Below are positions 28,049-40,846 of a stretch of 64,000 bases of DNA, one piece after another (positions within the stretch are counted from its first letter, which is position 1; the number at the start of each line of letters is the position of its first letter). A program made the position numbers and the translations under genes. Origin of the DNA: Ptiloglossa arizonensis (lineage: Eukaryota; Arthropoda; Insecta; Hymenoptera; Colletidae); the NCBI RefSeq assembly GCF_051014685.1, contig NW_027478596.1, positions 124,001-188,000 on the forward strand, in the 5' to 3' direction. The notes beneath the pieces were generated by a model, which ran no database searches, was not told the DNA's origin, and saw nothing but the letters and a program-made list of their open reading frames with translations.

Positions 28049-28465
28049 TTTTCCCCTAGGCCATTCCAGATATTGGTTTCGAATATCAGACCAGCGAAAA
28101 TTTTGATGGTTTCTCAACCATTCCTTAACTGCAAACTCCCATATCTCGCGAACGGATTGACGAACTCGAGAAATTCCTGTTGCATCTGATAGCAGAAACT
28201 CGTCCGATTACAACGGTATGTGTATTTTCGCCCCAGGCCATTGTAGTTATTGTTTTCGAGTATCAGACTTGCGAAAATTTTGATGATTTCTCAACCATTC
28301 CTTAACTTCAAACTCCCATATCTCGCGAACGCATTGACGAACTCGAGAAATTCCTGTTGTATCTGAAAGTAGAATCTCGCCCGATTACAATGGTGTGTGT
28401 AGTTTTCCCCTAGGCCATTCCTGATATTGGTTTCGAGTATCAGACCAGCGGAAATTTTGATGGTT
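28049..28465 (+). repeat. Duplicated block e, copy 2
   Basis: Partner of 26,279-26,695, ten monomers downstream, with the same ordered rare variants. No intermediate copy of the full block is seen between them. Confidence 0.8.
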
Positions 28466-29087
28466 TCTCAACAACTCCTTAACTTCGAACTCCCATATCT
28501 CGCGAACGGATTGACGAACTCGAGAAATTCCTGTTGCATGTGAAAGTGAAAACTCGACCGATTACAATTGTATGTGACTTTTTCCCCTAGGCCTTTGTTG
28601 TTATTGGTTTCGAGTATCATACTTGCGAAAATTTTGATGGTTTCTCAAGCATTCCTTAACTTCAAACTCCCATATCTCGCGAACGCATTGACGAACTCGA
28701 GAAATTCCTGATGTGTCTGAAAGTAGAAACTCGCCCAATTACAATGGCTTGTGTTTTTTTCCCCTAGGACAGAGTAGTTATTGGTTTCGAGTATCAGAAT
28801 TGCGAAAATTTTGATGGTTTCTCAACCATTCCTTAACTTCAAACTCCCATATCTCGCGACAGGAATGACGAAATCGAGAAATTCCTATTGCATCTGAAAG
28901 CAGTAGCTCGCCCGATTACAACGGTATGTGTATTTTTGCCCTAGGCCATAGTAGTTATTGGTTTCGAGTATCAGACTTGCGAAAATTGTGATGGTTTCTC
29001 AACCGTTCCTTAACTTCAAACTCCCATACCTCGCGAACGGTTGACGAACCCCAGAAATTCCTGTTGCATCTGAATGTAGAAACTCGC

Positions 29088-29699
29088 CCGATTACAATGG
29101 TGTGGGTACTTTTCCCCTAGGCCGTTCCAGTTATTGGTTTCGGGTATCAGACTTGCGAAAATTTTGATGGTTTCTCAAGCATTCCTTAACTTCAAACTCC
29201 CATATCTCGCGAACGGATGACGAACTCGAGAAATTACTGCTGCATTTGATAGTAGAAACTTGCCCGATTACAATGGTGTGTGTACTTTTCCCATAGGCCG
29301 TTCCAGTTATTGTTTTCGAGTATCAGACTTGCGAAAATTTTGATGGTTTCTCAACCATTCCTTAACTTCAAACTCCCATATCTCGCGAACGGATTGACGA
29401 GCTCGAGAAATTCCTGTTGCATCTGAAAGTAGAAACTCGCCCGATTACAAAGGTATGTGCATTTTTCCCCTAGGCCATGGTAGTTATTGGTTTCGAGTTT
29501 CAGACTTGCGAAAATTGTGATGGTTTCTCAACCATTCCTTAACTTCAAACTCCCAAATCTCGCGAACGGATTGACGAACTCGATTATTTCCTGTTGCATC
29601 TGAAAGTAGAAAGTCAACTGATTACTATGGTGCGTGTACTTTTCCCCTAGGCCGTTCCAGTTATTGGTTTCGAGTATCAGACTTGCAAAAATTTTGATG
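29088..29699 (+). repeat. Duplicated block f, copy 1
   Basis: About 3.5 monomers, matched at 31,211-31,822 with an offset of 2,123 bp (12 monomers minus 1 bp). Shared rarities are ttcgggtatcag, gaacggatgacg, aaattactgctgc, tttgatagtag, cccataggccg and cgagtttcag. Confidence 0.85.
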
Positions 29700-31210
29700 G
29701 TTTCTCAAGCATTCCTTAATTTCAAACTCCCATATCTCGCGAACGGATTGACGAACTTGAGGAATTCCTGTTGCATCTGAAAGTAGAAACTCGCCCCATT
29801 ACAATGGTGTGTGTACTTTTCCCCTAGGCCATTCCAGTTAATAGTTTCGAGTATCAGTTTTCCGAAAATTTTGATGGTTTCTCAACCGTTCCTTAATTTC
29901 AAACTCCCATATCTCGCGAACGGATTGACGAGCTCGAGAAATTCCTGTTGCATCTGAATATAGAAACTCGCCCGATTACAAAGGTATGTGCATTTTTCCC
30001 CTAGGCCATGGTAGTTATTGGTTTCGAGTATCAGACTTGCGAAAATTTTGATGGTTTCTCAAGCATTCCTTAACTTCAAACTCCCATATCTCGCGAACGA
30101 AATGACAAACTCGAGTAATTCTTGTTGCATTTGAAAGTAGAAACTTACCCGATTACAACGGTGTGTGTGCTTTTCCCCTACGCCGTTACAGTTATTGGTT
30201 TCGAGTATCAGACTTGCGAAAATTTTGATGGTTTCTCAACCATTCCTTAATTTCAAACTCCCATATCTCGCGAACCGATTGACGAGCTAGAGAAATTCCT
30301 GTTGCATCTGAAAGTATAAACTCGCCCGATTACAAAGGTATGTGTATCTTTCCCCTTGGCCTTTGTAGTTATTGGTTTCGAGTATCAGACTTGCGAATAT
30401 TTTGATGGTTTCTCAAGCATTCCTTAACTTCAAACTCCCATATCTCGCGAACGGATTGACGAACTCGATTATTTCCTGTTGCATCTGAAAGTAGAAAGTC
30501 TACCGATTACAATGGTGTGTGTACTTTTTCCCTAGGTCATTCCAGTTATTCGTTTCTAGCATCAGACTTGCGAAAATTTTGATGTTTTCTCAACCGTTCC
30601 TTAATTTCAAACTCCCATATCTCGCGAACGGATTGACGAACTCGAGAAATTCCTGTTGCATCTAAAAGCAGAAACTCGCCCGATTACAACGGTATGTGTA
30701 TTTTTGCCTTAGGCCATTGTAGTTATTGGTTTCGAGTATCAGACTTGCGAAAATTTCGATGGTCTCTCAACCATTCCTTAGCTTCAAGCTCCGATACCTC
30801 GCGAACGGATTGGCGAATTCGAGAAATTCCTATTTCATTTGAAAGTAGAAACTGGCCCCATTACAATGGTGTGTGTACTTTTCCCCTAGGCCGTTCCTGT
30901 TATTGGTTTCGAGTATCAGACTTGCGAAAATTTTGATGTTTTCTCAACCGTTCCTTAATTTCAAACTCCCATATCTCGCGAACGAATTGACGAACTCGAG
31001 AAATTCCTGTTGCATCTGAAAGCAGAAACTCGTCCGATTACAAAGGTATGTGTATTTTTGCCCTAGGCCATAGTAGTTATTGGTTTCGAGTATCAGACTT
31101 GCGAAAATTGTGATGGTTTCTCAAGCATTCCTTAACTCCAAACCCCCATATCTCACGAACGGATTGACGAACTCGAGAAATTCCTGTTGCATTTGAAAGT
31201 AGAAACTTGC

Positions 31211-31822
31211 CCGATTACAATGGTGTGTGTACTTTTCCCCTAGGCCGTTCCAGTTATTGGTTTCGGGTATCAGACTTGCGAAAATTTTGATGGTTTCTCA
31301 AGCATTCCTTAACTTCAAACTCCCATATCTCGCGAACGGATGACGAACTCGAGAAATTACTGCTGCATTTGATAGTAGAAACTTGCCCGATTACAATGGT
31401 GTGTGTACTTTTCCCATAGGCCGTTCCATTTATTGTTTTCGAGTATCAGACTTGCGAAAATTTTGATGGTTTCTCAACCATTCCTTAACTTCAAACTCCC
31501 ATATCTCGCGAACGGATTGACGAGCTCGAGAAATTCCTGTTGCATCTGAAAGTAGCAACTCGCCCGATTACAAAGGTATGTGCATTTTGCCCCTAGGCCA
31601 TGGTAGTTATTGGTTTCGAGTTTCAGACTTGCGAAAATTGTGATGGTTTCTCAACCATTCCTTAACTTCAAACTCCCATATCTCGCGAAAGGATTGACGA
31701 ACTCGATTATTTCCTGTTGCATCTGAAAGTAGAAAGTCTACCGATTACAATGGTGCGTGTACTTTTCCCCTAGGCCGTTCCAGTAATTGGTTTCGAGTAT
31801 CAGACTTGCGAAAATTTTGATG
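31211..31822 (+). repeat. Duplicated block f, copy 2
   Basis: Partner of 29,088-29,699. Its last two monomers (gtagcaactcg, then gattatttcctg) recur again at about 33,465-33,740, 11 monomers minus 2 bp further on. This stretch has therefore been copied at least twice. Confidence 0.85.
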
Positions 31823-33461
31823 TTTTCTCAACTGTTCCTTAATTTCAAACTCCCATATCTCGCGAACGAATTGACGAACTCGAGAAATTCCTGTTGCATT
31901 TGAAAGCAGAAACTCGTCCGATTACAACCGTATCTGTATTTTTGCCCTAGGCCATAGTTGTTATTGGTTTCGAGTATCAGACTTTCGAAAATTGTGATGG
32001 TATCTCAACCATTCCTTAAATTCAAACTCCCATATCTCGCGAACGGATTGACGAAATCGAGGAATTCCTGTTGCATCTGAAAGTAAAAACTCGCCCCATT
32101 ACAATGGTGTGTGTACTTTTCCCCTAGGCCATTCCTGTTATTGGTTTCGAGTATCAGTTTTGCGAAAATTTTGATGGTTTCTCAACCGTTCCTTAATTTC
32201 AAACTCCGATACCACGCGAACGGATTGGCGAACTCGAGAAGTTCCTGTTGCATCTGAAAGTAGAAACTTGCCCGATTACAAAGGTATGTGTACTTTTCCC
32301 CTAGGCCATTCCAGTTATTGGTTTCGGGTATCAGACTTGCGAAAATTTTGATGGCTTCTCAACCATTCCTTAACTTCAAACCCCCATATCTCGCGAACGG
32401 ATTGACGAACTCGAGAAATTCCTGTTGCATTTGAAAGTATAAACTCGCCCGATTACAAAGGTATGTGTATTTTTCCCCTAGGGCTTTGTAGTTATTGGTT
32501 TCGAGTATCAGACTTGCGAAAAATTTGATGGTTTCTCAACCATTCTTTAACTTGAAACTCCGATACCTCGCGAACGGATTGGCGAAGTCGAGAAGTTCCT
32601 GTCCTTCTGAAAGTAGATACTTGCCCGATTACAATGGTTTGTGTACTTTTCCCCCAGGTCATTCCAGTTATTCGTTTCGAGCATCAGACTTGCGAAAATT
32701 TTGATGGTTTCTCAACCATTCTTTAACTTCAAACTCTGATACCTCGCGAACGAATTGGCGAACTGGAGAAGTTCCTGTCCCTCTGAAAGTAGATACTTGC
32801 CCGATTACAATGGTTTGTGTACTTTTCCCCTAGGTCATTCCAGTTATTCGTTTCTAGCATCAGACTTGCGAAAATTTTGATGGTTTCTCAACCATTCCTT
32901 AACTTCAAGCTCCCATATCTCGCGAACGGATTGACGAGCTCGGGAAATTCCTGTTGCATGTAAAAGTAGAAACTCGCCCGATTACAAAGATATGTGTGTT
33001 TTCCCCCTAGGCCTTTGTAGTTATTGGTTTCGAGTATCAGACTTGCGAAAATTTTGATGGTTTCTCAAGCATTCAATAACTTCTAACTCCCATATCTCGC
33101 GAACGGATTGACGAACTCGAGAAATTCCTGTTGCATCTGAAAGCAGAAACTCGCCCGATTACAACGGTATGTGTATTTTTCCCCTAGGCCATTGTAGTTA
33201 TTGGTTTCGAGTATTAGACTTTCGAAAATTTTGATGGTTTCTCAAGCATTCCTTTACTTCAAACGCCCATATCTCGCGAAAGGATTGACGAAATCGAGAA
33301 ACTCCTGTTGCATCTGAAAGCAGAAATTCGCCCGATTACAACGGTATGTGTATTTTTCCTCTAGGCCATTGTAGTTATTGGTTTCTGGCATCAGAATTGC
33401 GAAAATTTTGATGGTTTCTCAACCATTCCTTAACTTCAAACTCCCATATCTCGCGAACGGA
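31776..33461 (+). repeat. Mosaic HOR block A (pairs with block C)
   Basis: A 1.69-kb block matched by 34,781-36,466 at 3,005 bp (17 monomers minus 4). Ordered markers are ccagtaattgg, ctcaactgttcc, acgaattgacg, gtatctgtatt, gaaatcgaggaattcc, gataccacgcg, gtatgtgtac, two gtcc(c/t)tctgaaag monomers, acaaagatatgtgtg, cattcaataacttc and tttctggcatcag. The middle (32,064-32,891) also matches 33,832-34,659 at 1,768 bp. Confidence 0.85.
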
Positions 33462-33831
33462 TTGACGAGCTCGAGAAATTCCTGTTGCATCTGAAAGTAG
33501 CAACTCGCCCGATTACAAAGGTATGTGCGTTTTTCCCCTAGGCCATGGTAGTTATTGGTTTCGAGTTTCAGACTTGCGAAAATTGTGATGGTTTCTCAAC
33601 CATTCCTTAACTTCAAACTCCCATATCTCGCGAACGGATTGACGAACTCGATTATTTCCTGTTGCATCTGAAAGTAGAAAGTCTACCGATTACAATGGTG
33701 CGTGTACTTTTCCCCTAGGCCGTTCCAGTTATTGGTTTCGAGTATCAGACTTGCGAAAATTTTGATGGTTTCTCAAGCATTCCTTAATTTCAAACTCCCA
33801 TATCTCGCGAACGGATTGACGAACTCGAGAA

Positions 33832-35031
33832 ATTCCTGTTGCATCTGAAAGTAAAAACTCGCCCCATTACAATGGTGTGTGTACTTTTCCCCTAGGCCAT
33901 TCCTGTTATTGGTTTCGAGTATCAGTTTTGCGAAAATTTTGATGGTTTCTCAACCGTTCCTTAATTTCAAACTCCGATACCACGCGAACGGATTGGCGAA
34001 CTCGAGAAGTTCCTGTTGCATCTGAAAGTAGAAACTTGCCCGATTACAAAGGTATGTGTACTTTTCCCCTAGGCCATTCCAGTTATTGGTTTCGGGTATC
34101 AGACTTGCGAAAATTTTGATGGCTTCTCAACCATTCCTTAACTTCAAACCCCCATATCTCGCGAACGGATTGACGAACTCGAGAAATTCCTGTTGCATTT
34201 GAAAGTATAAACTCGCCCGATTACAAAGGTATGTGTATTTTTCCCCTAGGGCTTTGTAGTTATTGGTTTCGAGTATCAGACTTGCGAAAAATTTGATGGT
34301 TTCTCAACCATTCTTTAACTTGAAACTCCGATACCTCGCGAACGGATTGGCGAAGTCGAGAAGTTCCTGTCCCTCTGAAAGTAGATACTTGCCCGATTAC
34401 AATGGTTTGTGTACTTTTCCCCCAGGTCATTCCAGTTATTCGTTTCGAGCATCAGACTTGCGAAAATTTTGATGGTTTCTCAACCATTCTTTAACTTCAA
34501 ACTCTGATACCTCGCGAACGAATTGGCGAACTGGAGAAGTTCCTGTCCCTCTGAAAGTAGATACTTGCCCGATTACAATGGTTTGTGTACTTTTCCCCTA
34601 GGTCATTCCAGTTATTCGTTTCTAGCATCAGACTTGCGAAAATTTTGATGGTTTCTCAAGCATTCCTTAACTTCAAACTCCCATATCTCGCGAACGGATT
34701 GACGAGCTCGAGAAATTCCTGTTGCATCTGAAAGTATAAACTCGCCCGATTACAATGGTATGTGTATTTTTCCCCTAGGCCATTCCAGTAATTGGTTTCG
34801 AGTATCAGACTTGCGAAAATTTTGATGTTTTCTCAACTGTTCCTTAATTTCAAACTCCCATATCTCGCGAACGAATTGACGAACTCGAGAAATTCCTGTT
34901 GCATTTGAAAGCAGAAACTCGTCCGATTACAACGGTATCTGTATTTTTGCCCTAGGCCATAGTTGTTATTGGTTTCGAGTATCAGACTTGCGAAAATTGT
35001 GATGGTCTCTCAACCATTCCTTAACTTCAAA
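33832..35031 (+). repeat. Mosaic HOR block B, 7-mer unit
   Basis: Repeats the middle of block A (offset 1,768 bp, 10 monomers minus 2) and is the start of a 7-mer unit whose next copy begins 1,237 bp later. The whole block is matched by 38,783-39,982 (offset 4,951 bp, 28 monomers minus 5), including the two gtccctctgaaag monomers, the following gacgagctcgag monomer and ccagtaattgg. Confidence 0.85.
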
Positions 35032-36466
35032 CTCCCATATCTCGCGAACGGATTGACGAAATCGAGGAATTCCTGTTGCATCTGAAAGTAAAAACTCGCC
35101 CCATTACAATGGTGTGTGTACTTTTCCCCTAGGCCATTCCTGTTATTGGTTTCGAGTATCAGTTTTGCGAAAATTTTGATGGTTTCTCAACCGTTCCTTA
35201 ATTTCAAACTCCGATACCACGCGAACGGATTGGCGAACTCGAGAAGTTCCTGTTGCATCTGAAAGTAGAAACTTGCCCGATTACAAAGGTATGTGTACTT
35301 TTCCCCTAGGCCATTCCAGTTATTGGTTTCGGGTATCAGACTTGCGAAAATTTTGATGGCTTCTCAACCATTCCTTAACTTCAAACCCCCATATCTCGCG
35401 AACGGATTGACGAACTCGAGAAATTCCTGTTGCATTTGAAAGTATAAACTCGCCCGATTACAAAGGTATGTGTATTTTTCCCCTAGGGCTTTGTAGTTAT
35501 TGGTTTCGAGTATCAGACTTGCGAAAAATTTCATGGTTTCTCAACCATTCTTTAACTTGAAACTCCGATACCTCGCGAACGGATTGGCGAAGTCGAGAAG
35601 TTCCTGTCCCTCTGAAAGTAGATACTTTCCCGATTACAATGGTTTGTGTACTTTTCCCCCAGGTCATTCCAGTTATTCGTTTCGAGCATCAGATTTGCGA
35701 AAATTTTGATGGTTTCTCAACCATTCTTTAACTTCAAACTCTGATACCTCGCGAACGAATTGGCGAACTGGAGAAGTTCCTGTCCCTCTGAAAGTAGATA
35801 CTTGCCCGATTACAATGGTTTGTGTACTTTTCCCCCAGGTCATTCCAGTTATTCGTTTCTAGCATCAGACTTGCGAAAATTTTGATGGTTTCTCAACCAT
35901 TCCTTAACTTCAAGCTCCCATATCTCGCGAACGGAATGACGAGCTCGAGAAATTCCTGTTGCATGTAAAAGTAGAAACTCGCCCGATTACAAAGATATGT
36001 GTGTTTTCCCCCTAGGCCTTTGTAGTTATTGGTTTCGAGTATCAGACTTGCGAAAATTTTGATGGTTTCTCAAGCATTCAATAACTTCTAACTCCCATAT
36101 CTCGCGAACGGATTGACGAACTCGAGAAATTCCTGTTGCATCTGAAAGCAGAAACTCGCCCGATTACAACGGTATGTGTATTTTTCCCCCAGGCCATTGT
36201 AGTTATTGGTTTCGAGTATTAGACTTTCGATAATTTTGATGGTTTCTCAAGCATTCCTTTACTTCAAACGCCCATATCTCGCGAAAGGATTGACGAAATC
36301 GAGAAACTCCTGTTGCATCTGAAAGCAGAAACTCGCCCGATTACAACGGTATGTGTATTTTTCCCCTAGGCCATTGTAGTTATTGGTTTCTGGCATCAGA
36401 ATTGCGAAAATTTTGATGGTTTCTCAACCATTCCTTAACTTCAAACTCCCATATCTCGCGAACGGA
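34781..36466 (+). repeat. Mosaic HOR block C
   Basis: Partner of block A over 1.69 kb and overlapping the end of block B, so B and C together form a 7-mer step (1,237 bp). Substitutions against A are sparse, for example gagctcgag for gagctcggg and ttcatggtttc for ttgatggtttc. It ends where tttctggcatcag monomers give way to domain IV types. Confidence 0.85.
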
Positions 36467-37799
36467 ATGACGAACTCGAGAAACTCCTGTTGCATGTGAA
36501 AGTAGAAACTCGCCCGATTACAACGTTATGTGTATTTTTGACCTAGGCCATTCCAGTTATTGGTTTCGAGTATCAGACCAGCGAAAATTTTGAAGGTTTC
36601 TCAAGCATTCCTTAACTTCAAACTCCCATATCTCGCGAACGGATTGACGAACTCGAGAAATTCCTGTTGCATCTCAAAGTAGAAACTCGCACGATTACAA
36701 TGGTGTGTGTACTTTTCCCCTAGGCCATTCCAGTATTTGTTTTCGTGTATCAGACTTGCGAAAATTGTGATGGTTTCTCAACCATTCCTTAGCTTCATAC
36801 ACCCATATCTCGCGAACGGATTGACGAACTCGAGAATTTCCTATTGCATCTGAAAGCAGAAACTCGCCCGATTACAACGGTACGTGAATTTTTCCCCAAG
36901 GCCTTTGTAGTTATTGGTTTCGAGTATCAGACTTGCGATAATTTTGATGGTTTCCAAGCATTCCTTAACTTCAAACTCCCATATCTCGCGAACGGATTGA
37001 CCAACTCGGGAAATTCCTGTTGCATCTGACAGCAGAAACTCGCCCGATTACTACGGTATGTGTATTTTTGACCTAGGCCATTCCAGTTATTGGTTTCGAG
37101 TATCAGACCAGCGAAAATTTTGAAGGTTTCTCAAGCATTCCTTAACTTCAAACTCCCATATCTCGCGAACGGATTGACGAACTCGAGAAATTCCTGTTGC
37201 ATCTGAAAGCAGAAACTCGCCCGATTACAACGGTATGTGTATTTTTCCCCTAGGCCATTGTAGTTATTGGTTTCGAGTATCAGACTTGCGAAAATTTTGA
37301 TGGTTTCGCCACCATTCCTTAAGTTCAAACTCCCATATCTCGGGAACGGATTGACGAACTCGAGAATTTCCTATTGCACCTGAAAGCAGAAACTCGCCCG
37401 ATTACAAGGGTACGTGTATTTTTCCCCAAGGCCTTTGTAGTTATTGGTTTCGAGTATCAGACTTGCGAAAATTTTGATGGTTTCTCAAGCATTCCTTAAC
37501 TTCAAACTCCCATATCTCGCGAACGGATTGACGAACTCGAGAATTTCCTATTGCATCTGAAAGCAGAAACTCGCCCGACTACAACGGTACGTGTATTTTT
37601 GCCCTAGGCCATTGTAGTTATTGGTTTCTAGCATCAGAATTGCGAAAATTCTGATGGTTTCTCAACCATTCCTTAACTTCAAACTCCCATATCTCGCGAA
37701 CGGATTGACGAACTCGAGAAATTCCTGTTGCATCTGACAGCAGAAACTCGCCCGATTACAACGGTATGTGTATTTTTCCCCTAGGCCATTGTAGTTATT

Positions 37800-38547
37800 G
37801 GTTTCGAGTATCAGACTTGCGAAAATTTTGATGGTTTCTCAAGCATTCCTTAACTTCAAACTCCCATATCTCGCGAACGGATTGACGAACTCGAGAATTT
37901 CCTATTGCATCTGAAAGCAGAAACTCGCCCGACTACAACGGTACGTGTATTTTTGCCCTAGGCCATTGTAGTTATTGGTTTCTAGCATCAGAATTGCGAA
38001 AATTCTGATGGTTTCTCAACCATTCCTTAACTTCAAACTCCCATATCTCGCGAACGGAATGACGAACTCGAGAAATTCCTGTTGCATCTGAAAGTGGAAA
38101 CTCGCCCGATTACAAAGGTATGTGCATTTTTCCCCTATGCCTTTGTAGTTATTGGTTTCGAGTATCAGACTTGCGAAAATTTTGATGGTTTCTCAAGCAT
38201 TCAATAACTTCTAACTCACATATCTCGCGAACGGATTGACGAACTCGAAAAATTCCTGTTGCATCTGAAAGCAGAAACTCGCCCGATTACAACGGTATGT
38301 GTATTTTTCCCCTAGGCCATTGTAGTTATTGGTTTCGAGTATCAGACTTGCGAAAATTTTGATGGTTTCTCAAGCATTCCTTAACTTCAAACTCCCATAT
38401 CTCGCGAACGGATTGACGAACTCGAGAATTTCCTATTGCATCTGAAAGCAGAAACTCGCCCGACTACAACGGTACGTGTATTTTTGCCCTAGGCCATTGT
38501 AGTTATTGGTTTCTAGCATCAGAATTGCGAAAATTCTGATGGTTTCT
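37800..38547 (+). repeat. Duplicated block g, copy 1
   Basis: About 4 monomers, matched by 40,099-40,846 at 2,299 bp (13 monomers minus 2). Shared markers are two cgactacaacgg monomers flanking a gtggaaactcg / cccctatgcc monomer and a cattcaataac monomer. The ctatgcc motif lies at 38,135 here and 40,434 in the partner, then recurs at 40,965 (exactly 3 monomers) and 42,381 (exactly 8). Confidence 0.85.
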
Positions 38548-38782
38548 CAACTGTTCCTTAATTTCAAACTCCCATATCTCGCGAACGAATTGACGAACTC
38601 GAGAAATTCCTGTTGCATTTGAAAGCAGAACCTCGTCCGATTACAACGGTATCTGTATTTTTGCCCTAGGCCATAGTTGTTATTGGTTTCGAGTATCAGA
38701 CTTGCGAAAATTGTGATGGTCTCGTAACCATTCCTTAACTTCAAACTCCCATATCTCGCGAACGGATTGACGAAATCGAGGA

Positions 38783-39982
38783 ATTCCTGTTGCATTTGAA
38801 AGTAAAAATTCGCCCCATTACAATGGTGTGTGTACTTTTCCCCTAGGCCATTCCTGTTATTGGTTTCGAGTATCAGTTATGCGAAAATTTTGATGGTTTC
38901 TCAACCGTTCCTTAATTTCAAACTCCGATACCACGCGAACGGATTGGCGAACTCGAGAAGTTCCTGTTTCATCTGAAAGTAGAAACTTGCCCGATTACAA
39001 TGGTATGTGTACTTTTCCCCTAGGCCATTCCAGTTATTGGTTTCGGGTAACAGACTTGCGAAAATTTTGATGGCTTCTCAACCATTCCTTAACTTCAAAC
39101 CCCCATTTCTCGCGAACGGATTGACGAACTCGAGAAATTCCTGTTGCATTTGAAAGTATAAACTCGCCCGATTACAAAGGTATGTGTATTTTTCCCCTAG
39201 GGCTTTGTAGTTATTGGTTTCGAGTATCAGACTTGCGAAAAATTTGATGGTTTATCAACCATTCTTTAACTTGAAACTCCGATACCTCGCGAACGGATTG
39301 GCGAAGTCGAGAAGTTCCTGTCCCTCTGAAAGTAGATACTTGCCCGATTACAATGGTTTGTGTACTTTTCCCCCAGGTCATTCCAGTTATTCGTTTCGAG
39401 CATCAGACTTGCGAAAATTTTGATGGTTTCTCAACCATTCTTTAACTTCAAACTCTGATACCTCGCGAACAAATTGGCGAACTGGAGAAGTTCCTGTCCC
39501 TCTGAAAGTAGATACTTGCCCGATTACAATGGTTTGTGTACTTTTCCCCTAGGTCATTCCAGTTATTCGTTTCTAGCATCAGACTTGCGAAAATTTTGAT
39601 GGTTTCTCAAGCATTCCTTAACTTCAAACTCCCATATCTCGCGAACGGATTGACGAGCTCGAGAAATTCCTGTTGCATCTGAAAGTATAAACTCGCCCGA
39701 TTACAATGGTATGTGTATTTTTCCCCTAGGCCATTCCAGTAATTGGTTTCGAGTATCAGACTTGCGAAAATTTTGATGTTTTCTCAACTGTTCCTTAATT
39801 TCAAACTCCCATATCTCGCGAACGAATTGACGAACTCGAGAAATTCCTGTTGCATTTGAAAGCAGAAACTCGTCCGATTACAACGGTATCTGTATTTTTG
39901 CCCTAGGCCACAGTTGTTATTGGTTTCGAGTATCAGACTTGCGAAAATTGTGATGGTCTCTCAACCATTCCTTAACTTCAAT
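38783..39982 (+). repeat. Block D: displaced copy of block B
   Basis: A 1.2-kb copy of 33,832-35,031 embedded between domain IV monomers. It has the gataccacgcg monomer, the two gtccctctgaaag monomers, ccagtaattgg, ctcaactgttcc and gtatctgtatt in the same order. The stretch just before it (from about 38,550) resembles the start of block C, and cgactacaacgg monomers stand on both sides. It therefore looks like an insertion or exchange of a domain III segment into domain IV. Confidence 0.8.
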
Positions 39983-40098
39983 CTCCCATATCTCGGGAAC
40001 GGATTGACGAACTCGAGAATTTCCTATTGCATCTGAAAGCAGAAACTCGCCCGATTACAACGGTACGTGTATTTTTCCCCACGGCCTTTGTAGTTATT

Positions 40099-40846
40099 GG
40101 TTTCGAGTATCAGACTTGCGATAATTTTGATGGTTTCTCAAGCATTCCTTAACTTCAAACTCCCATATCTCGCGAACGGATTGACGAACTCGAGAAATTC
40201 CTGTTGCATCTGAAAGCAGAAACTCGCCCGACTACAACGGTACGTGTATTTTTGCCCTAGGCCATTGTAGTTATTGGTTTCTAGCATCAGAATTGCGAAA
40301 ATTCTGATGGTTTCTCAACCATTCCTTAACTTCAAACTCCCATATCTCGCGAACGGAATGGCGAACTCGAGAAATTCCTGTTGCATCTGAAAGTGGAAAC
40401 TCGCCCGATTACAAAGGTATGTGCATTTTTCCCCTATGCCTTTGTAATTATTGGTTTCGAGTATCAGACTTGCGAAAATTTTGATGGTTTCTCAAGCATT
40501 CAATAACATGTAACTCACATATCTCGCGAACGGATTGACGAACTCGAGAAATTCCTGTTGCATCTGAAAGCAGAAACTCGCCCGATTACAACGGTATGTG
40601 TATTTTTCCCCTAGGCCATTGTAGTTATTGGTTTCGAGTATCAGACTTGCGAAAATTTTGATGGTTTCTCAAGCATTCCTTAACTTCAAACTCCCATATC
40701 TCGCGAACGGATTGACGAACTCGAGAATTTCCTATTGCATCTGAAAGCAGAAACTCGCCCGACTACAACGGTACGTGTATTTTTGCCCTAGGCCATTGTA
40801 GTTATTGGTTTCTAGCATCAGAATTGCGAAAATTCTGATGGTTTCT
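40099..40846 (+). repeat. Duplicated block g, copy 2
   Basis: Partner of 37,800-38,547. Where copy 1 runs into block D (ctcaactgttcc), this copy runs on into ordinary domain IV monomers (ctcaaccattcc). That marks the left edge of the block D exchange. Confidence 0.8.

Larger units (their letters stand above)
18001..28500 (+). repeat. Domain II: ctcccgaacgg / tctagcatcagaattg subfamilies
   Basis: About 59 monomers. Frequent variants are atctcccgaacgg, gtttctagcatcagaattg, attgttttcgag, cggcatgtgtatt, ggtgagtgtac and cctcttgtatctg. The domain contains a 7-monomer-offset duplication, a two-copy 10-mer HOR and a 10-monomer-offset duplication, listed separately. Indels include +1 near 19,171 and near 27,484 (agcaagaa), and -7 near 23,477 and 25,240. 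Domain edges are approximate. No gene or mobile element is seen. Confidence 0.75.
28501..36550 (+). repeat. Domain III: caagcattcc / gacgagctcgag subfamilies, mosaic HOR
   Basis: About 45 monomers. Common variants are ctcaagcattcc (dyad-breaking), gacgagctcgag, ccgttcc, ttaatttcaaactcc, ctcgattatttcctg with gaaagtctaccg, and gtccctctgaaag with gatacttgcccg. Single-base deletions such as gaacggatgacg (29,217 and 31,340) are shared between duplicated blocks. Mosaic 7- and 10-monomer repeats fill 31.2-36.5 kb. No gene or mobile element is seen. Confidence 0.75.

Noticed and set aside
30000..31000. Array inversion suggested by the change of strand of the longest open frames
   Set aside because: The anchors ctcgcgaa and cctagg and the dyad keep the same order and direction on both sides, so no inversion is present.
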